Assembly: GCF_005280585.1 (NCBI RefSeq)
Contig: NZ_SZVO01000010.1
Coordinates: 124,001 to 188,000, forward strand
Reading direction: 5' to 3'
DNA length: 64,000 nt
Origin: Dyadobacter frigoris
GTDB lineage: Bacteria; Bacteroidota; Bacteroidia; Cytophagales; Spirosomataceae
Shown here: positions 42,501 to 50,864 of the stretch, one piece after another
Layout: each line of letters begins with the position of its first letter
How positions within the stretch are numbered: the stretch's first letter is position 1
Notes under the pieces: generated by a model
What the model was told of the DNA's origin: nothing
Seen by the model: only the letters and a program-made list of their open reading frames with translations
Databases searched by the model: none
Program-made: the position numbers and the translations under genes

Positions 42501-44964
42501 TACAAACTCAACGAACGTAGGTCGTATCCGTACATTTGTCAACACCGCGATGGCATATTCCGGAACCAAAGCACTTACACTGGATACAGACCGGTTTTAT
42601 CCGGATGGCAATACCAATTATCTTGATGGAACTTTTAATCTTACGAATTACAATATCTCACAAGATATCCGTCTCAATTTCAGGTATAAAAATCATGGAC
42701 AAAAAAATCATCCTGATAATTCCGTTTGGTTAAGAGGAAGTTACAGTGATTCCTGGATTCCAGTTTATAACCTTTACCAAAACCAAAATCCGGTAGATCA
42801 GAATTATAAACTATCCTCTAGTATTGAAGTAAGTAATAAACTGTTTGAAAACGGACAGACGCTTTCAAGCAGCACCCAAATTCGCTGGGGACAATATGGA
42901 GACATCATTACAGCAGATCCTCTAAGCGGGGCAGGTTATTCCTTTGACGATATTCAGTTAAGTATTGTAACTGATGATATTCAACTGCTAAGCCTGGTCA
43001 GCATTACGCAATCCAGCTGTGGACTGAGCAATGATCAACCTATTACGATTTCTATCAGAAACAGCTCCGACCATTCCATTTCTAATATTCCTGTTAATTA
43101 CAAACTGGGAAACGGCTCGGAAATCCATGAAACAATTGCGTCAATTGCTGCCAGAACAACGGTTAATTTCACGTTTTCGGCCAAACAAAATATGGCTGCA
43201 TTTGGCTCTTACCATCTTAAAGTATGGAGCAGCCTGTCGTCCGATACTTACGCTGATAATAACACAATCGAACTTGATATTTACAACAATCGCCAGATCG
43301 CAGCCTTCCCTTATCTTGAAAATTTTGAAAATGATAATGGCAGTTGGCATAGTACCGGAACGTCAAGTTCCTGGGCTTATGGAACGCCTGTTTCCAATAA
43401 AATAAACAAAGCGGCAAGCGGCACAAAAGCCTGGAAAACGAATTTGTCAGGAAATTATAACAATGGGGAAACATCTTATTTATATTCGCCTTGTTTCGAT
43501 TTAACCGGTATGACCAATCCAACAGTCAGTTTTAGCCTCGCGCTGGATATTGAATACTGTGCTTCGGAAGATTGCGATTTTGCCTATCTTGAATATTCCA
43601 CAGACGGAAACACCTGGATCCGCCTCGGAGATAAGGGCCAGGGAACCAACTGGTATAATAAAATAACAGAAGACACACAAGGATGGAGCGTTCAGGATTA
43701 TACACGATGGCACGTTGGCACGATGGCATTGCCGGCAGCGAATAATAATATTCGTCTGCGGTTTGTTTTAAAAGCCGATCCCGGAACAACCAGAGAAGGA
43801 ATAGCCATAGACGACATCCATATCTATGATAATAAAAATGGTATTTATGCAGGTACCACTACCACGTCACCGGTAACCCAAAATGCTGCCAACAATGCCG
43901 GCTGGATTGATTTTGTGCAAAATGGCCAGCTTGTAGCTTCGATAAACCCCAATAGCCAGGACCTGGGAGCTACCAGCGTACAGGCTTTTATCAATTCAAA
44001 TCCGGTGCGTAATAATCAGCTGCAATATTACATGGATAGGAATGTGACGATCAAACCAACAAACCGTACGCTTGCCGCGAACGCCGCTGTCAGAATTTAT
44101 TTTCTGGATTCCGAATCGGAGAAACTTATCAACGCTTCGGGATGCGGAAGTTGTTCCAAGCCTGCCTCAGCTTATGATCTTGGAATATCAAAATATACCG
44201 ATACCAATAAAAACAATGAGGATGGCATTATCAGCAATAATACCGGCGGGATCTGGGCCTATCTTACTTCTGCCAATGTAACAAAAGTCCCCTTTGATAA
44301 GGGATATTATGCAGAAATTCAGATCAAGGATTTCTCTGAATTTTGGTTTAATACGGGAGGAGGATTGCAAAACGGAGCACTTCCGGTCGAACTGCTAAGT
44401 TTTACCGTAACAAAAAAACCGGGCAATGATAATCCCGATCAGGTAATTGCGGGCTGGATTACTACCTCCGAAACAAATACTGATTATTTTGAAATAGAAC
44501 GTGTACAGGGAACTGGCGCATTCACCCGGAATCAGTTTAAAAAAATTGGTGAAGTTACAGCAGCCGGCAACTCCACTAACGAGCAGCAATATAGCTTTAC
44601 AGATATTTCTCCCGACCTAAGCAGTACCAACTATTACCGGTTGAAAATGATTGATAAAGACGGTAGTTTCCAATATTCAAGGATACAGTCCGTCTACTTC
44701 GATACAAAAGCAGACTGGCGTACTTATCCCAATCCTACGAATAGCATTGTCAACGTCATTTTTCAGGCAGATGTTTCAACATTAGTACAGATCAAAACTT
44801 TCGACATACATGGTAATCTGGCTCTCCAAACGAATTTAAATGCAATTGGTTCTGAACAAAAAATGCAGATAGATTTATCAGGACATCAATTTGCGCCGGG
44901 ATTATATCTTATTGAAGTAACTTCACAACGACAAAAGAAAGTTTTCAGAATTATGAAATTGTAA
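39580..44964 (+). CDS. Giant subtilase (S8) with T9SS sorting domain
   Basis: A 1794-residue secreted protease from the ATG at 39580 (signal KLMLLLKIFVLFLLPLTVLSQ); a TTG at 39484 is too far upstream. The S8 triad is Asp246 (GVGDEANP), His271 (GGHGIHVMG) and Ser443 (GTSMASPA). Next come a P-domain-like beta unit (YPIEIPANTARVKVMLYWND), Fn3-like and CARDB-like domains, and a MAM-like block near residue 1245-1390 (FPYLENFENDN to IDDIHIYD). The final 80 residues (YPNPTNSIVNV to VFRIMKL) are a type A T9SS signal, so it is exported over the outer membrane and anchored. Substrates are unknown. Confidence 0.9.
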   Translation: MKLMLLLKIFVLFLLPLTVLSQNKKNYQIELKSGSFTPEKNVGIGKTDAVNSRLLPDKKVFVVIQFEEIPGSAERERLKADGIDLLEYIPNNAYAATITGSLSDISLKRSGARAVIYLTASQKIHPSLLKKPFPEHARKVKGQIDVWINFPKSFSFDEIREQLKTDHFEIISNVYQAYQVLEIRVAEDRLNELALKNYVQYVEPVPQPDKPNNVNSTANGRANVLNSSLISGRNLHGEGVVVGVGDEANPLLHIDLSNRIINRAAIEAGGHGIHVMGTLGGAGILNEKFTGYAPKAKIVSQYFSNILAYAPVYVQDFGMVITNNSYGNDLTDCSTFGAYNLQSYILDQQAFQMPYLQHVFAAGNSGSISCSPYPSGFGNVVGGFQTAKNIISVGNTTVEGIIAPSSSSGPAKDGRIKPEISAQGTSVVSSYPVNLYGSLSGTSMASPAVAGGLTLLYQRYRQLHSQQNPKNGLMKAILCNGGTDQGNDGPDYKYGFGWMNLLRSVKMIESESYKSASIATSATPDTYPIEIPANTARVKVMLYWNDPATSVLSGKNLVNDLDLTVTNPGATTVFPKLLDPTPANVNNPATTGADHINNIEQVVIDSPVAGTYQINVKGTAINQNGTQEYFVVYDIIPVSTTITNPIGKERYRGTDSIYVSWDSFGNSSNDFSVQYSINDGAQWNPIPGNLTANGRQLKWHFPDVSTDKAKVKVIQNATGAESISQAFTITGRPALSLSSVQCQGYASLEWTPVTGVSNYEVMVLKGDEMISAGITSNTNFTLGGLSKDSTYWFAVRALVNANPGIRSVAVPRKPDSGTCSGNISDNDLLLEAIVNPISSGRLLTSKALSNQNDVTIRIKNLDDQPFAGPVSMGYSLNGTAASSVSVSLSIPAQASVDYTFTDKANLAAAGSYVIEAFANAEADTAKSNNKISKIFDQLNNAPVALPFLDNIESASVQEIITDKTGLQNASRYDFTNSTNVGRIRTFVNTAMAYSGTKALTLDTDRFYPDGNTNYLDGTFNLTNYNISQDIRLNFRYKNHGQKNHPDNSVWLRGSYSDSWIPVYNLYQNQNPVDQNYKLSSSIEVSNKLFENGQTLSSSTQIRWGQYGDIITADPLSGAGYSFDDIQLSIVTDDIQLLSLVSITQSSCGLSNDQPITISIRNSSDHSISNIPVNYKLGNGSEIHETIASIAARTTVNFTFSAKQNMAAFGSYHLKVWSSLSSDTYADNNTIELDIYNNRQIAAFPYLENFENDNGSWHSTGTSSSWAYGTPVSNKINKAASGTKAWKTNLSGNYNNGETSYLYSPCFDLTGMTNPTVSFSLALDIEYCASEDCDFAYLEYSTDGNTWIRLGDKGQGTNWYNKITEDTQGWSVQDYTRWHVGTMALPAANNNIRLRFVLKADPGTTREGIAIDDIHIYDNKNGIYAGTTTTSPVTQNAANNAGWIDFVQNGQLVASINPNSQDLGATSVQAFINSNPVRNNQLQYYMDRNVTIKPTNRTLAANAAVRIYFLDSESEKLINASGCGSCSKPASAYDLGISKYTDTNKNNEDGIISNNTGGIWAYLTSANVTKVPFDKGYYAEIQIKDFSEFWFNTGGGLQNGALPVELLSFTVTKKPGNDNPDQVIAGWITTSETNTDYFEIERVQGTGAFTRNQFKKIGEVTAAGNSTNEQQYSFTDISPDLSSTNYYRLKMIDKDGSFQYSRIQSVYFDTKADWRTYPNPTNSIVNVIFQADVSTLVQIKTFDIHGNLALQTNLNAIGSEQKMQIDLSGHQFAPGLYLIEVTSQRQKKVFRIMKL

Positions 44965-45154
44965 TATATAAACACTTCTTTTTCAATAATTTACGAATAA
45001 AAACTTGCCCGGCTGGAGATTAGAATAATATTATAAAAATCAAAAGTCTAAAAAAAACGGAATTTTCCAGAACAAAAAGCTCTAATTTTCCACAAAACAA
45101 GACCTTTATGCGTATGGGATCTTAAAACAGTCCGAGTAAATAAAATTAAAAATT

Positions 45155-45763
45155 ATGAAAAAGTTATTAGTCCTCTTTTCCTTAACCCTGATCAGTCTCC
45201 TCTTTTCCACCAAAACATTTGCACAATCCACGCTTACTTTGCAAGGTACTTACGGTTTTACCAACCAAAGTTACATATCTAAAGGAATCTATGGCGGTGG
45301 GGCACAGTATCGCTATTTTGTTAAGCCAAACGTGGCCGTCGGGATATCAGGAAGATATTTGATGGAAGAATTAAAGCGAGACTTATCTACAAAGAGCATT
45401 AGAGGAAAAGCGACGAATATACCCATCAATTTGCTCGCAGAATACTATTTTAAAACAGAAGGAATTCGTCCGTATGCAGGTATAGAAGCAGGTTTAAATA
45501 TCTTAAAAATCGAAGGTTACAACATTGTAATTGATCAGACAGTTTTACGTCCTGGTGTTGCTCCAAAAATCGGGCTTGTACTCCCCTTGGGCAGAAGACT
45601 GAGTTTTACAGTTGAGGCTGCTTACAATGTTATCATCGGCTCGGCAAACTCGATTCTTATGGATCCATTGAAACCAGGCAATGAAAAATATGAAGTAAAA
45701 AACAGCAACCAGGCTGTTACAGTAAGCGGTGGAATTACTTATATTTTTGGAAAGAAAAAATAG
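45155..45763 (+). CDS. Outer-membrane beta-barrel protein
   Basis: A 202-residue barrel protein with signal peptide (MKKLLVLFSLTLISLLFSTKTFAQ). The mature part alternates strands: TLTLQGTYGFTNQ, YRYFVKPNVAVGISGRYLME, LLAEYYFKTEGIRPYAGIEAG, and it ends AVTVSGGITYIFGKK. It is the small OMP_b-brl type. It lies 190 bp after the subtilase gene and may be co-regulated, though nothing shows it. Confidence 0.8.
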   Translation: MKKLLVLFSLTLISLLFSTKTFAQSTLTLQGTYGFTNQSYISKGIYGGGAQYRYFVKPNVAVGISGRYLMEELKRDLSTKSIRGKATNIPINLLAEYYFKTEGIRPYAGIEAGLNILKIEGYNIVIDQTVLRPGVAPKIGLVLPLGRRLSFTVEAAYNVIIGSANSILMDPLKPGNEKYEVKNSNQAVTVSGGITYIFGKKK

Positions 45764-45782
45764 TTATCAATACATATGATCG

Positions 45783-45812
45783 GGCGGATTCCATTATGAC
45801 TTGGAATCCGCC
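45783..45812 (+). terminator. Terminator of the barrel protein gene
   Basis: 11-bp perfect stem GGCGGATTCCA/TGGAATCCGCC followed by TGGTTTGTTT, 19 bp after the stop. Confidence 0.72.
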
Positions 45813-45874
45813 TGGTTTGTTTAATAAGCAGGAGAATAATTCGAAATAAATAAATTACTAAATTTTGTATTATA

Positions 45875-46267
45875 ATGCCTGATAAAACCACCCTTTTACT
45901 TTCCTTACGGCCAAACATTTCAATAGAACCTGCCGCGGGAATAGCAGAACGTTTCCAGAACCTGACCCTAAGACCAATACTTAAACTTCAGAACAGTCTA
46001 CTGATCCGTGTTTTCAAACAATATATTCATCAACGGAAAGATACATTTTATAAGTTGGGTGAAACTGATCAACGATCATATATTACTCAGGCATTAAAAC
46101 TGGATCAGAAATTCCAGCAACTTTTAAAAGGTATAATTATTGGTCATTTCACGGATGAGGAATTTGATCAGTTTATATCAAATGAACACGAAATCAGCCG
46201 GAGATTATCGAGCCTCTTAGAACAGCGTCTCCTGAGTAATCTTTCAGAATTTAAATCTATCGTTTAA
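45875..46267 (+). CDS. Conserved Bacteroidota small protein (often mislabelled glyoxalase)
   Basis: A 130-residue helical protein starting KTTLLLSLRPNISIEP. The block ERFQNLTLRPILKLQNSLLI and the core YIHQRKDTFYKLGETDQRSYI match a small Bacteroidota family that carries the name glyoxalase without catalytic residues of that fold. No signal peptide. The ATG at 45875 follows a T-rich leader. Function unknown. Confidence 0.68.
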   Translation: MPDKTTLLLSLRPNISIEPAAGIAERFQNLTLRPILKLQNSLLIRVFKQYIHQRKDTFYKLGETDQRSYITQALKLDQKFQQLLKGIIIGHFTDEEFDQFISNEHEISRRLSSLLEQRLLSNLSEFKSIV

Positions 46268-46522
46268 AAGCATACTTTTTTTTAAGAAATGATAAGTAGG
46301 AAATATTCGTGCACACTAATGATTAAAACTTAGCTGGCTTGATTTTAATGATAAACAGCATTCAATTCCGAACCTAAGTTGCCAATAATAATCCGCCAGT
46401 TACAACTATAAACTACTGTTAAACAAACAGATACTATAAAATTGAATAAGATTTTGCATTCAGGAAACTATTTTTTGAATCAGCTAGTTTTTATTTAGTC
46501 TAAGATTCACATAACCCTAACT

Positions 46523-46882
46523 ATGAATACCGTACAAATTAAGAGAATCTATGAACCGAAGGATGAATCGGATGGTTTCAGGATACTTGTTGACCGTTTG
46601 TGGCCACGTGGATTAAAGAGAGAAGAGGCAAAAGTTGACGAATGGCTCAAAGCGGTGGCACCGTCAACGGATTTGAGAAAATGGTTCGATCACGATCCCG
46701 AAAAATGGGAAGAGTTCAGGCAAGATTACACATTTGAGTTAAGACACTGTATGTCAGCTGTTCATGATCTGATTGACAAAGTTAAAAAACATAAAAAAGT
46801 AACTTTGTTATACGCGGCGCAGGATGAGAAATACAATCATGTTGTTGTCCTGGAGAAGTTCATCAACAATTTACTTCAATAA
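46523..46882 (+). CDS. DUF488 family protein
   Basis: A 119-residue protein matching DUF488: VQIKRIYEPKDESDGFRILVDRLWPRG (shown in part as VDRLWPRGL), LRKWFDHDPEKWEEFRQDY and VTLLYAAQDEKYNHV. Members have an alpha/beta fold with an invariant Arg-Trp cluster; uncharacterised, though a role in nucleic-acid or thiol chemistry has been guessed. Single-gene unit. Confidence 0.82.
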   Translation: MNTVQIKRIYEPKDESDGFRILVDRLWPRGLKREEAKVDEWLKAVAPSTDLRKWFDHDPEKWEEFRQDYTFELRHCMSAVHDLIDKVKKHKKVTLLYAAQDEKYNHVVVLEKFINNLLQ

Positions 46883-46933
46883 TAAAATATAAGTCAGAGA
46901 AATAAAGAGCTTGAATACTTTAATTTCCTGGTT

Positions 46934-46992
46934 GTAATGTTTGAACTGTTAAAACATTACGAGTAAAGGATGGTGACTATCAAAAAAGTCAC
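46934..46992. repeat. Two consecutive small hairpins
   Basis: GTAATGTTT/AAACATTAC (46934-46960, 9-base loop) and GTGACT/AGTCAC (46973-46992, 8-base loop) lie after the DUF488 gene. No T-run follows either on the plus strand. Confidence 0.4.
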
Positions 46993-47025
46993 TGATACAC
47001 CATAATGAGTTACTTAAACAATTTG

Positions 47026-47211
47026 TTACACTACAAATTCCATTGCCAATTCTTCTGATATTTCCTTTTTAGCACCTAAAACGAAATATTTTTCTCCATT
47101 TTTGAGTGTTATAATACTAAATCAGAAATCCGCGTCAGGTGTTATTTCTTATTTTGAAAACTCCACTTTACCTGAGTTGCTATCTTTCAGCCTGAATTTG
47201 CTCATTTTCAT
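47026..47211 (-). pseudogene. Small degenerate gene with two in-frame stop codons
   Basis: One minus-strand frame reads MKMSKFRLKDSNSGKVEFSK, then TAA (47149-47151), EITPDADF, TGA (47122-47124), then FSIITLKNGEKYFVLGAKK and a short acidic end before TAA. The three parts together look like a single soluble protein of about 60 residues, and the last part is coding-like in composition. It lies 63 bp downstream of dps beyond its terminator. Chance openness of a short AT-rich frame cannot be excluded. Confidence 0.35.
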
Positions 47212-47224
47212 TTTTAAAATAAAA

Positions 47225-47254
47225 AAAGACACCCGAACATATTCGAGTGCCTTT
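47225..47254 (-). terminator. Terminator of dps
   Basis: 13-bp stem with two G-U pairs (arms 47225-47237 and 47242-47254), tetraloop CATA; on the minus strand it is followed by a run of T, 20 bp after the dps stop. Confidence 0.82.
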
Positions 47255-47273
47255 TCCTGGATTTCTTTGGAGA

Positions 47274-47747
47274 CTATTGAACGTGTGCTCTTAGCATCCA
47301 TGCAATTTTTTCGTGCTGCTCCATAAGCTGCGTAACGTAATCGCTCGTACCGGCATCCTTATGTTCATCAGCAAATGCATCCACATTTCCGCGGATAAAT
47401 TCGATGATACTTTCATGATCTGACAAAAGGTATTTAATCAGACTTAGACTGTCATTCCCACCTTCATACTGTTCGGTAAGGTGTGTGATCTGCAAATAAT
47501 TTTTAAGCTTCGCAGGTGCAAAGTGTCCAAGCTGACGAATACGTTCAGCAACGCTGTCCAAAATCTCAGCAGATTCTTTATAAAGATCTTCAAAATACAA
47601 ATGCACCGAGTGAAAATCAGGACCTACAAGGTTCCAGTGTGCATTTAATGTTTTCGTATATAAAATGAATTCGTCAGCCAATAATATGGCCAGTTGATCT
47701 GATACTACTTTTCTGTTTTCTTCAGAAATTCCGATTCCTGGTTTCAT
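47274..47747 (-). CDS. dps: Dps-family ferritin-like DNA-binding protein
   Basis: A 157-residue four-helix protein. The ferroxidase signature lies at residues 36-72 (TKTLNAHWNLVGPDFHSVHLYFEDLY in part), with the His, Asp and Glu ligands of the dimer-interface iron site. The N-terminal tail is short (MKPGIGISEENRK). It would form a 12-subunit shell that stores iron and shields DNA from peroxide. Its terminator lies directly after the stop. Single gene, ATG start. Confidence 0.9.
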   Translation of the reverse strand: MKPGIGISEENRKVVSDQLAILLADEFILYTKTLNAHWNLVGPDFHSVHLYFEDLYKESAEILDSVAERIRQLGHFAPAKLKNYLQITHLTEQYEGGNDSLSLIKYLLSDHESIIEFIRGNVDAFADEHKDAGTSDYVTQLMEQHEKIAWMLRAHVQ

Positions 47748-47894
47748 TTCTTATCAATTTTAGGTTTAAACTTAAATTATATTTTTCCAACTATCAGAAA
47801 AAATCTTTGCAGAACAGTTTTGGCAAAAATACATAGATACAAACTACTATAATTGTACCAATCGTGTCCATTGATGTACTTATTACCGTTATTT

Positions 47895-49274
47895 TTAACC
47901 TTTCTTAATTTTCATTGCAACCGGATCCCAGGTTACTACTTTCTTTTCAAAATAACTTTTGTTACAAGCCAAAACCGGTGCAGCAGCGCGGAAAGCAAAA
48001 ACCGGATCTTCAACAGTGCCCAAAGTCCCTTTACTTACATTTTCAAAAAAGTCCCGAAAATGTTGTGCATGAGGATCGTCTTCTTTTGGAGCTTCAAATC
48101 TTACCTCCTTCACCGGATCTGCTTTCCGGGTGTCAGGCGGATATTGTACATCGTATTTCTTTTCAAAATCCTTTTGCTCGCTAGCAGAAAAGGTTCCAAA
48201 ACTGTCGTATCCTCCATATCCCGGGGCTTTGGCCAATTTTTTCTTTGTCAAAATCAAATTGTCGTCCGTAAAATCAATTTGCCCTTCAGTACCAACAATT
48301 CGGGTATTGTTGTTGATCGCACCCGCATTTGCAAAATTTACGCGCAGCACCATTTGGAACTTGGCGTGCAAATCTGTTTTGGGATAATCAAGAATTGAAA
48401 CCATCATATCCGGCACATCCCGGCCGTCGTTCCAATAGCTGAGCTCACCCGAAGAATAAATCCTTTCCGGCCCCAAAGAATTTGTTACAAAATGAACGCC
48501 GGTTATTAGATGGACGAATAAATCACCTGCCACGCCAGTACCATAATCCTTGTAATTTCTCCAACGGAAAAAGCGTTTCGCATCGAAAGGCACTTTCGGA
48601 GCATCACCCAGAAAAGTGTCCCAGTCAAGCGTTGTTAAAGAAGCATCACCCGGAATGGAATAATTCCACGCACCAAGCGAATTAAAACGATCATAATTTG
48701 ATTCAACAAAATTGATGTCCCCAATTTCCCCGGCCAGAAATAATCTTTTGGCTTCCCTGAAAGATGCTGAACTGACCCGCTGACTTCCTACCTGCATCGT
48801 CTTACCAGATTTTTTCCACGCTTCAATAACCGAGGCGCCTTCATCAATATGCTGAACCATAGGCTTTTCACAATATACATGTTTTCCAGCCTGGAATGCA
48901 GCCTTTGTAATATGGTCATGCCAGTGATCCGGGGTAACGATCAAAACGGCGTCAATATCCTTACGTTCAAGGATTTCCCGGTAATCTCGGGTTGTAAAAA
49001 TATCTTTTCCGTAAGCCTCTTTTACGTGTGTCAATCGCCCGTCGTACAGATCCGCCGCTGCAACAAATTCAGCCATGGGTGTACTTCGCAAAGCTGCTTT
49101 TGTGTCCTGATTTCCCTGAATCCCCATACCAATAGTGGCAAAACGTATTTTATCATTGGGGCTTATTTTTTTCAGATCACGGATAATGTTGAAAGGTTTT
49201 GCAACGCTTCCGGTAGCAATGAGCGCAGAGGCCGCTGTTACACTTTTAATAAAATTCCGGCGTGTTGGATTCAT
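47895..49274 (-). CDS. Gfo/Idh/MocA-family oxidoreductase, Tat-exported
   Basis: A 459-residue dehydrogenase with a twin-arginine signal (TRRNFIKSVTAASALIATGSVA). The Rossmann motif IRFATIGMGIQGNQDT lies near residue 45, and CEKPMVQHIDE near residue 135 carries the EKP signature with its catalytic Lys. The C-terminal part is about 65 residues longer than in the other family member at 33302. It fits periplasmic enzymes that act on sugars or cyclitols. Single gene; its promoter should lie in the 49275-49400 gap. Confidence 0.87.
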   Translation of the reverse strand: MNPTRRNFIKSVTAASALIATGSVAKPFNIIRDLKKISPNDKIRFATIGMGIQGNQDTKAALRSTPMAEFVAAADLYDGRLTHVKEAYGKDIFTTRDYREILERKDIDAVLIVTPDHWHDHITKAAFQAGKHVYCEKPMVQHIDEGASVIEAWKKSGKTMQVGSQRVSSASFREAKRLFLAGEIGDINFVESNYDRFNSLGAWNYSIPGDASLTTLDWDTFLGDAPKVPFDAKRFFRWRNYKDYGTGVAGDLFVHLITGVHFVTNSLGPERIYSSGELSYWNDGRDVPDMMVSILDYPKTDLHAKFQMVLRVNFANAGAINNNTRIVGTEGQIDFTDDNLILTKKKLAKAPGYGGYDSFGTFSASEQKDFEKKYDVQYPPDTRKADPVKEVRFEAPKEDDPHAQHFRDFFENVSKGTLGTVEDPVFAFRAAAPVLACNKSYFEKKVVTWDPVAMKIKKG

Positions 49275-49481
49275 AAGATTCAGGAATAAGGAGTAAAAAA
49301 TTTAAAGCCCTAAAATAAGGAATAATAAATAGGATATGAAGATCCGATAATGAATATTCAGCTCCAAAATGTAATTCTATTCAAAAATTAATAGCCGATA
49401 ATGGCTTTTTATAAACCGAATGGCCTTAAAATTGCAATACCACTAAAGTACCGGGAATTAAAAAACCAAAACGCCGATCCA

Positions 49482-49964
49482 ATGCAAGCCAACGAAAGAA
49501 AAACCATCGTTTCAGAACTGATAACATTAATAGAAACAGGAAACGCACATGTTTCCCTGGATGAAACCATCAACGATATACCCGCTGATTTCAGAACTGT
49601 GATTCCTGAAAATCTGCCTTACAGCATTTGGCAGCTGCTTGAACATATCCGCATCACACAATGGGATATTGTGGAATTTTGTCTTTCACCTGACCACAAA
49701 TCGCCAAAGTGGCCGGATGAATACTGGCCTGAAAAAACGGATTCAATCAGTGATGAAAAGTGGGAAGAAACTTTGGAGCAAATTAAAAAAGACAGAAATC
49801 GCTTTTTTGACTTGTTAAACAACGACAAGACAGATCTTTATTCTCCCCTGCCACATGGCGACGGACAAAATATTTTCAGGGAGGCGCTGCTCATTGCAGA
49901 TCACACCTCCTATCATCTCGGCGAAATCCTCGTACTTCGCCGCTTGCTAAAATGCTGGAAATAA
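49482..49964 (+). CDS. DinB/YfiT-like four-helix protein
   Basis: A 160-residue protein of the DinB_2 fold. The conserved stretch ENLPYSIWQLLEHIRITQWDI holds the first metal His, and ALLIADHTSYHLGEILVLR the other two. Members may be metal-dependent thiol-S-transferases, but most have no known substrate. The ATG at 49482 (MQANERKTIVSEL) agrees with the usual family start; an earlier ATG at 49401 adds 27 atypical residues. Convergent with the Ku gene. Confidence 0.78.
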   Translation: MQANERKTIVSELITLIETGNAHVSLDETINDIPADFRTVIPENLPYSIWQLLEHIRITQWDIVEFCLSPDHKSPKWPDEYWPEKTDSISDEKWEETLEQIKKDRNRFFDLLNNDKTDLYSPLPHGDGQNIFREALLIADHTSYHLGEILVLRRLLKCWK

Positions 49965-49976
49965 ATAATTTGACAA

Positions 49977-50750
49977 TCAGGAAGCTTTACGTTTCCCCGA
50001 TTCAAGACTGGCTTTCAATTGTGCCATCAAATCGCTGCTGCGTGAATGAACGATTTTCATTGGCGCGGCAGTGCTTTTTTTGCCTTTCGCCTTTGCCTTA
50101 ATCAGTTCAAGCAACTTATCCGTATAGGAATCTTTAAAACGGGTAATATCAAAATCGGTTGTTAGCTGTTCAATTAAATGAATGGCCATTTTCAATTCAG
50201 CCGGTTTAATTTTTATGTCCGGTATTTCAAGTTCATCCGTAGTCCGGATTTCATCATGGAAACGAATTTTATTCAAAAGAAGAATATCATCCAAAGGTTT
50301 TATTACAACCAGACTTTCACGATTTCTAAGCACATAGGTTCCCAAACCAACTTTGTCAGTTTTTTTTAATGCGTCACGCAGTAAAGCATAAGCACGGGTT
50401 CCTGATTTTTCGGGTTGGAGATAATACGGCGTTTCGTAGTAAATACTGTCAATCTCGGATTCATCAACAAACTCAGCTATTTCAATAATTTTGCTTTGTT
50501 CCGGACTGGCTTTTTCAAAATCTTCGTCTTCCAGGATTACATAATTATCGTCAACCTTGTAGCCTTTCACAATATTTTCCCAATCCACTTCCTTACCGGT
50601 ATTGGCATTTACGCGCTGAAACTTAATATTCGCGTGATCTTTTTTGTCCAGCATATCCAAATCGAGTTCACTTTGCTGTGTCGCACTAAATAACCTGACC
50701 GGAATGTTGACCAGTCCAAACCCGATAGCGCCTGTCCATATTGCCCGCAT
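49977..50750 (-). CDS. ku: Bacterial Ku protein (NHEJ)
   Basis: A 257-residue Ku core protein: the N-terminal MRAIWTGAIGFGLVNIPVRLFSAT is the family's hallmark, with SGTRAYALLRDALKKT and IHLIEQLTTDFDITRFKD following. It forms a homodimeric ring that binds DNA ends and recruits LigD. No LigD gene is in the window. The C-terminal tail is basic (GKKSTAAPMKIVHS to GKRKAS). Located next to the IS200-type element; relation unknown. Confidence 0.92.
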   Translation of the reverse strand: MRAIWTGAIGFGLVNIPVRLFSATQQSELDLDMLDKKDHANIKFQRVNANTGKEVDWENIVKGYKVDDNYVILEDEDFEKASPEQSKIIEIAEFVDESEIDSIYYETPYYLQPEKSGTRAYALLRDALKKTDKVGLGTYVLRNRESLVVIKPLDDILLLNKIRFHDEIRTTDELEIPDIKIKPAELKMAIHLIEQLTTDFDITRFKDSYTDKLLELIKAKAKGKKSTAAPMKIVHSRSSDLMAQLKASLESGKRKAS

Positions 50751-50864
50751 ATAATTTCAGCTTAGTTGAAAAATTGAAAACCTTTTTAAGACATGTCAAA
50801 AACCTGTGCCGTGTTGATTAAAGGATCTCCATTATGAATAATTTTTTCATTTTTTAAATAAAAC

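Noticed and set aside
47102..47326. 74-codon plus-strand frame
   Set aside because: It covers the dps terminator and runs into the dps gene on the opposite strand.
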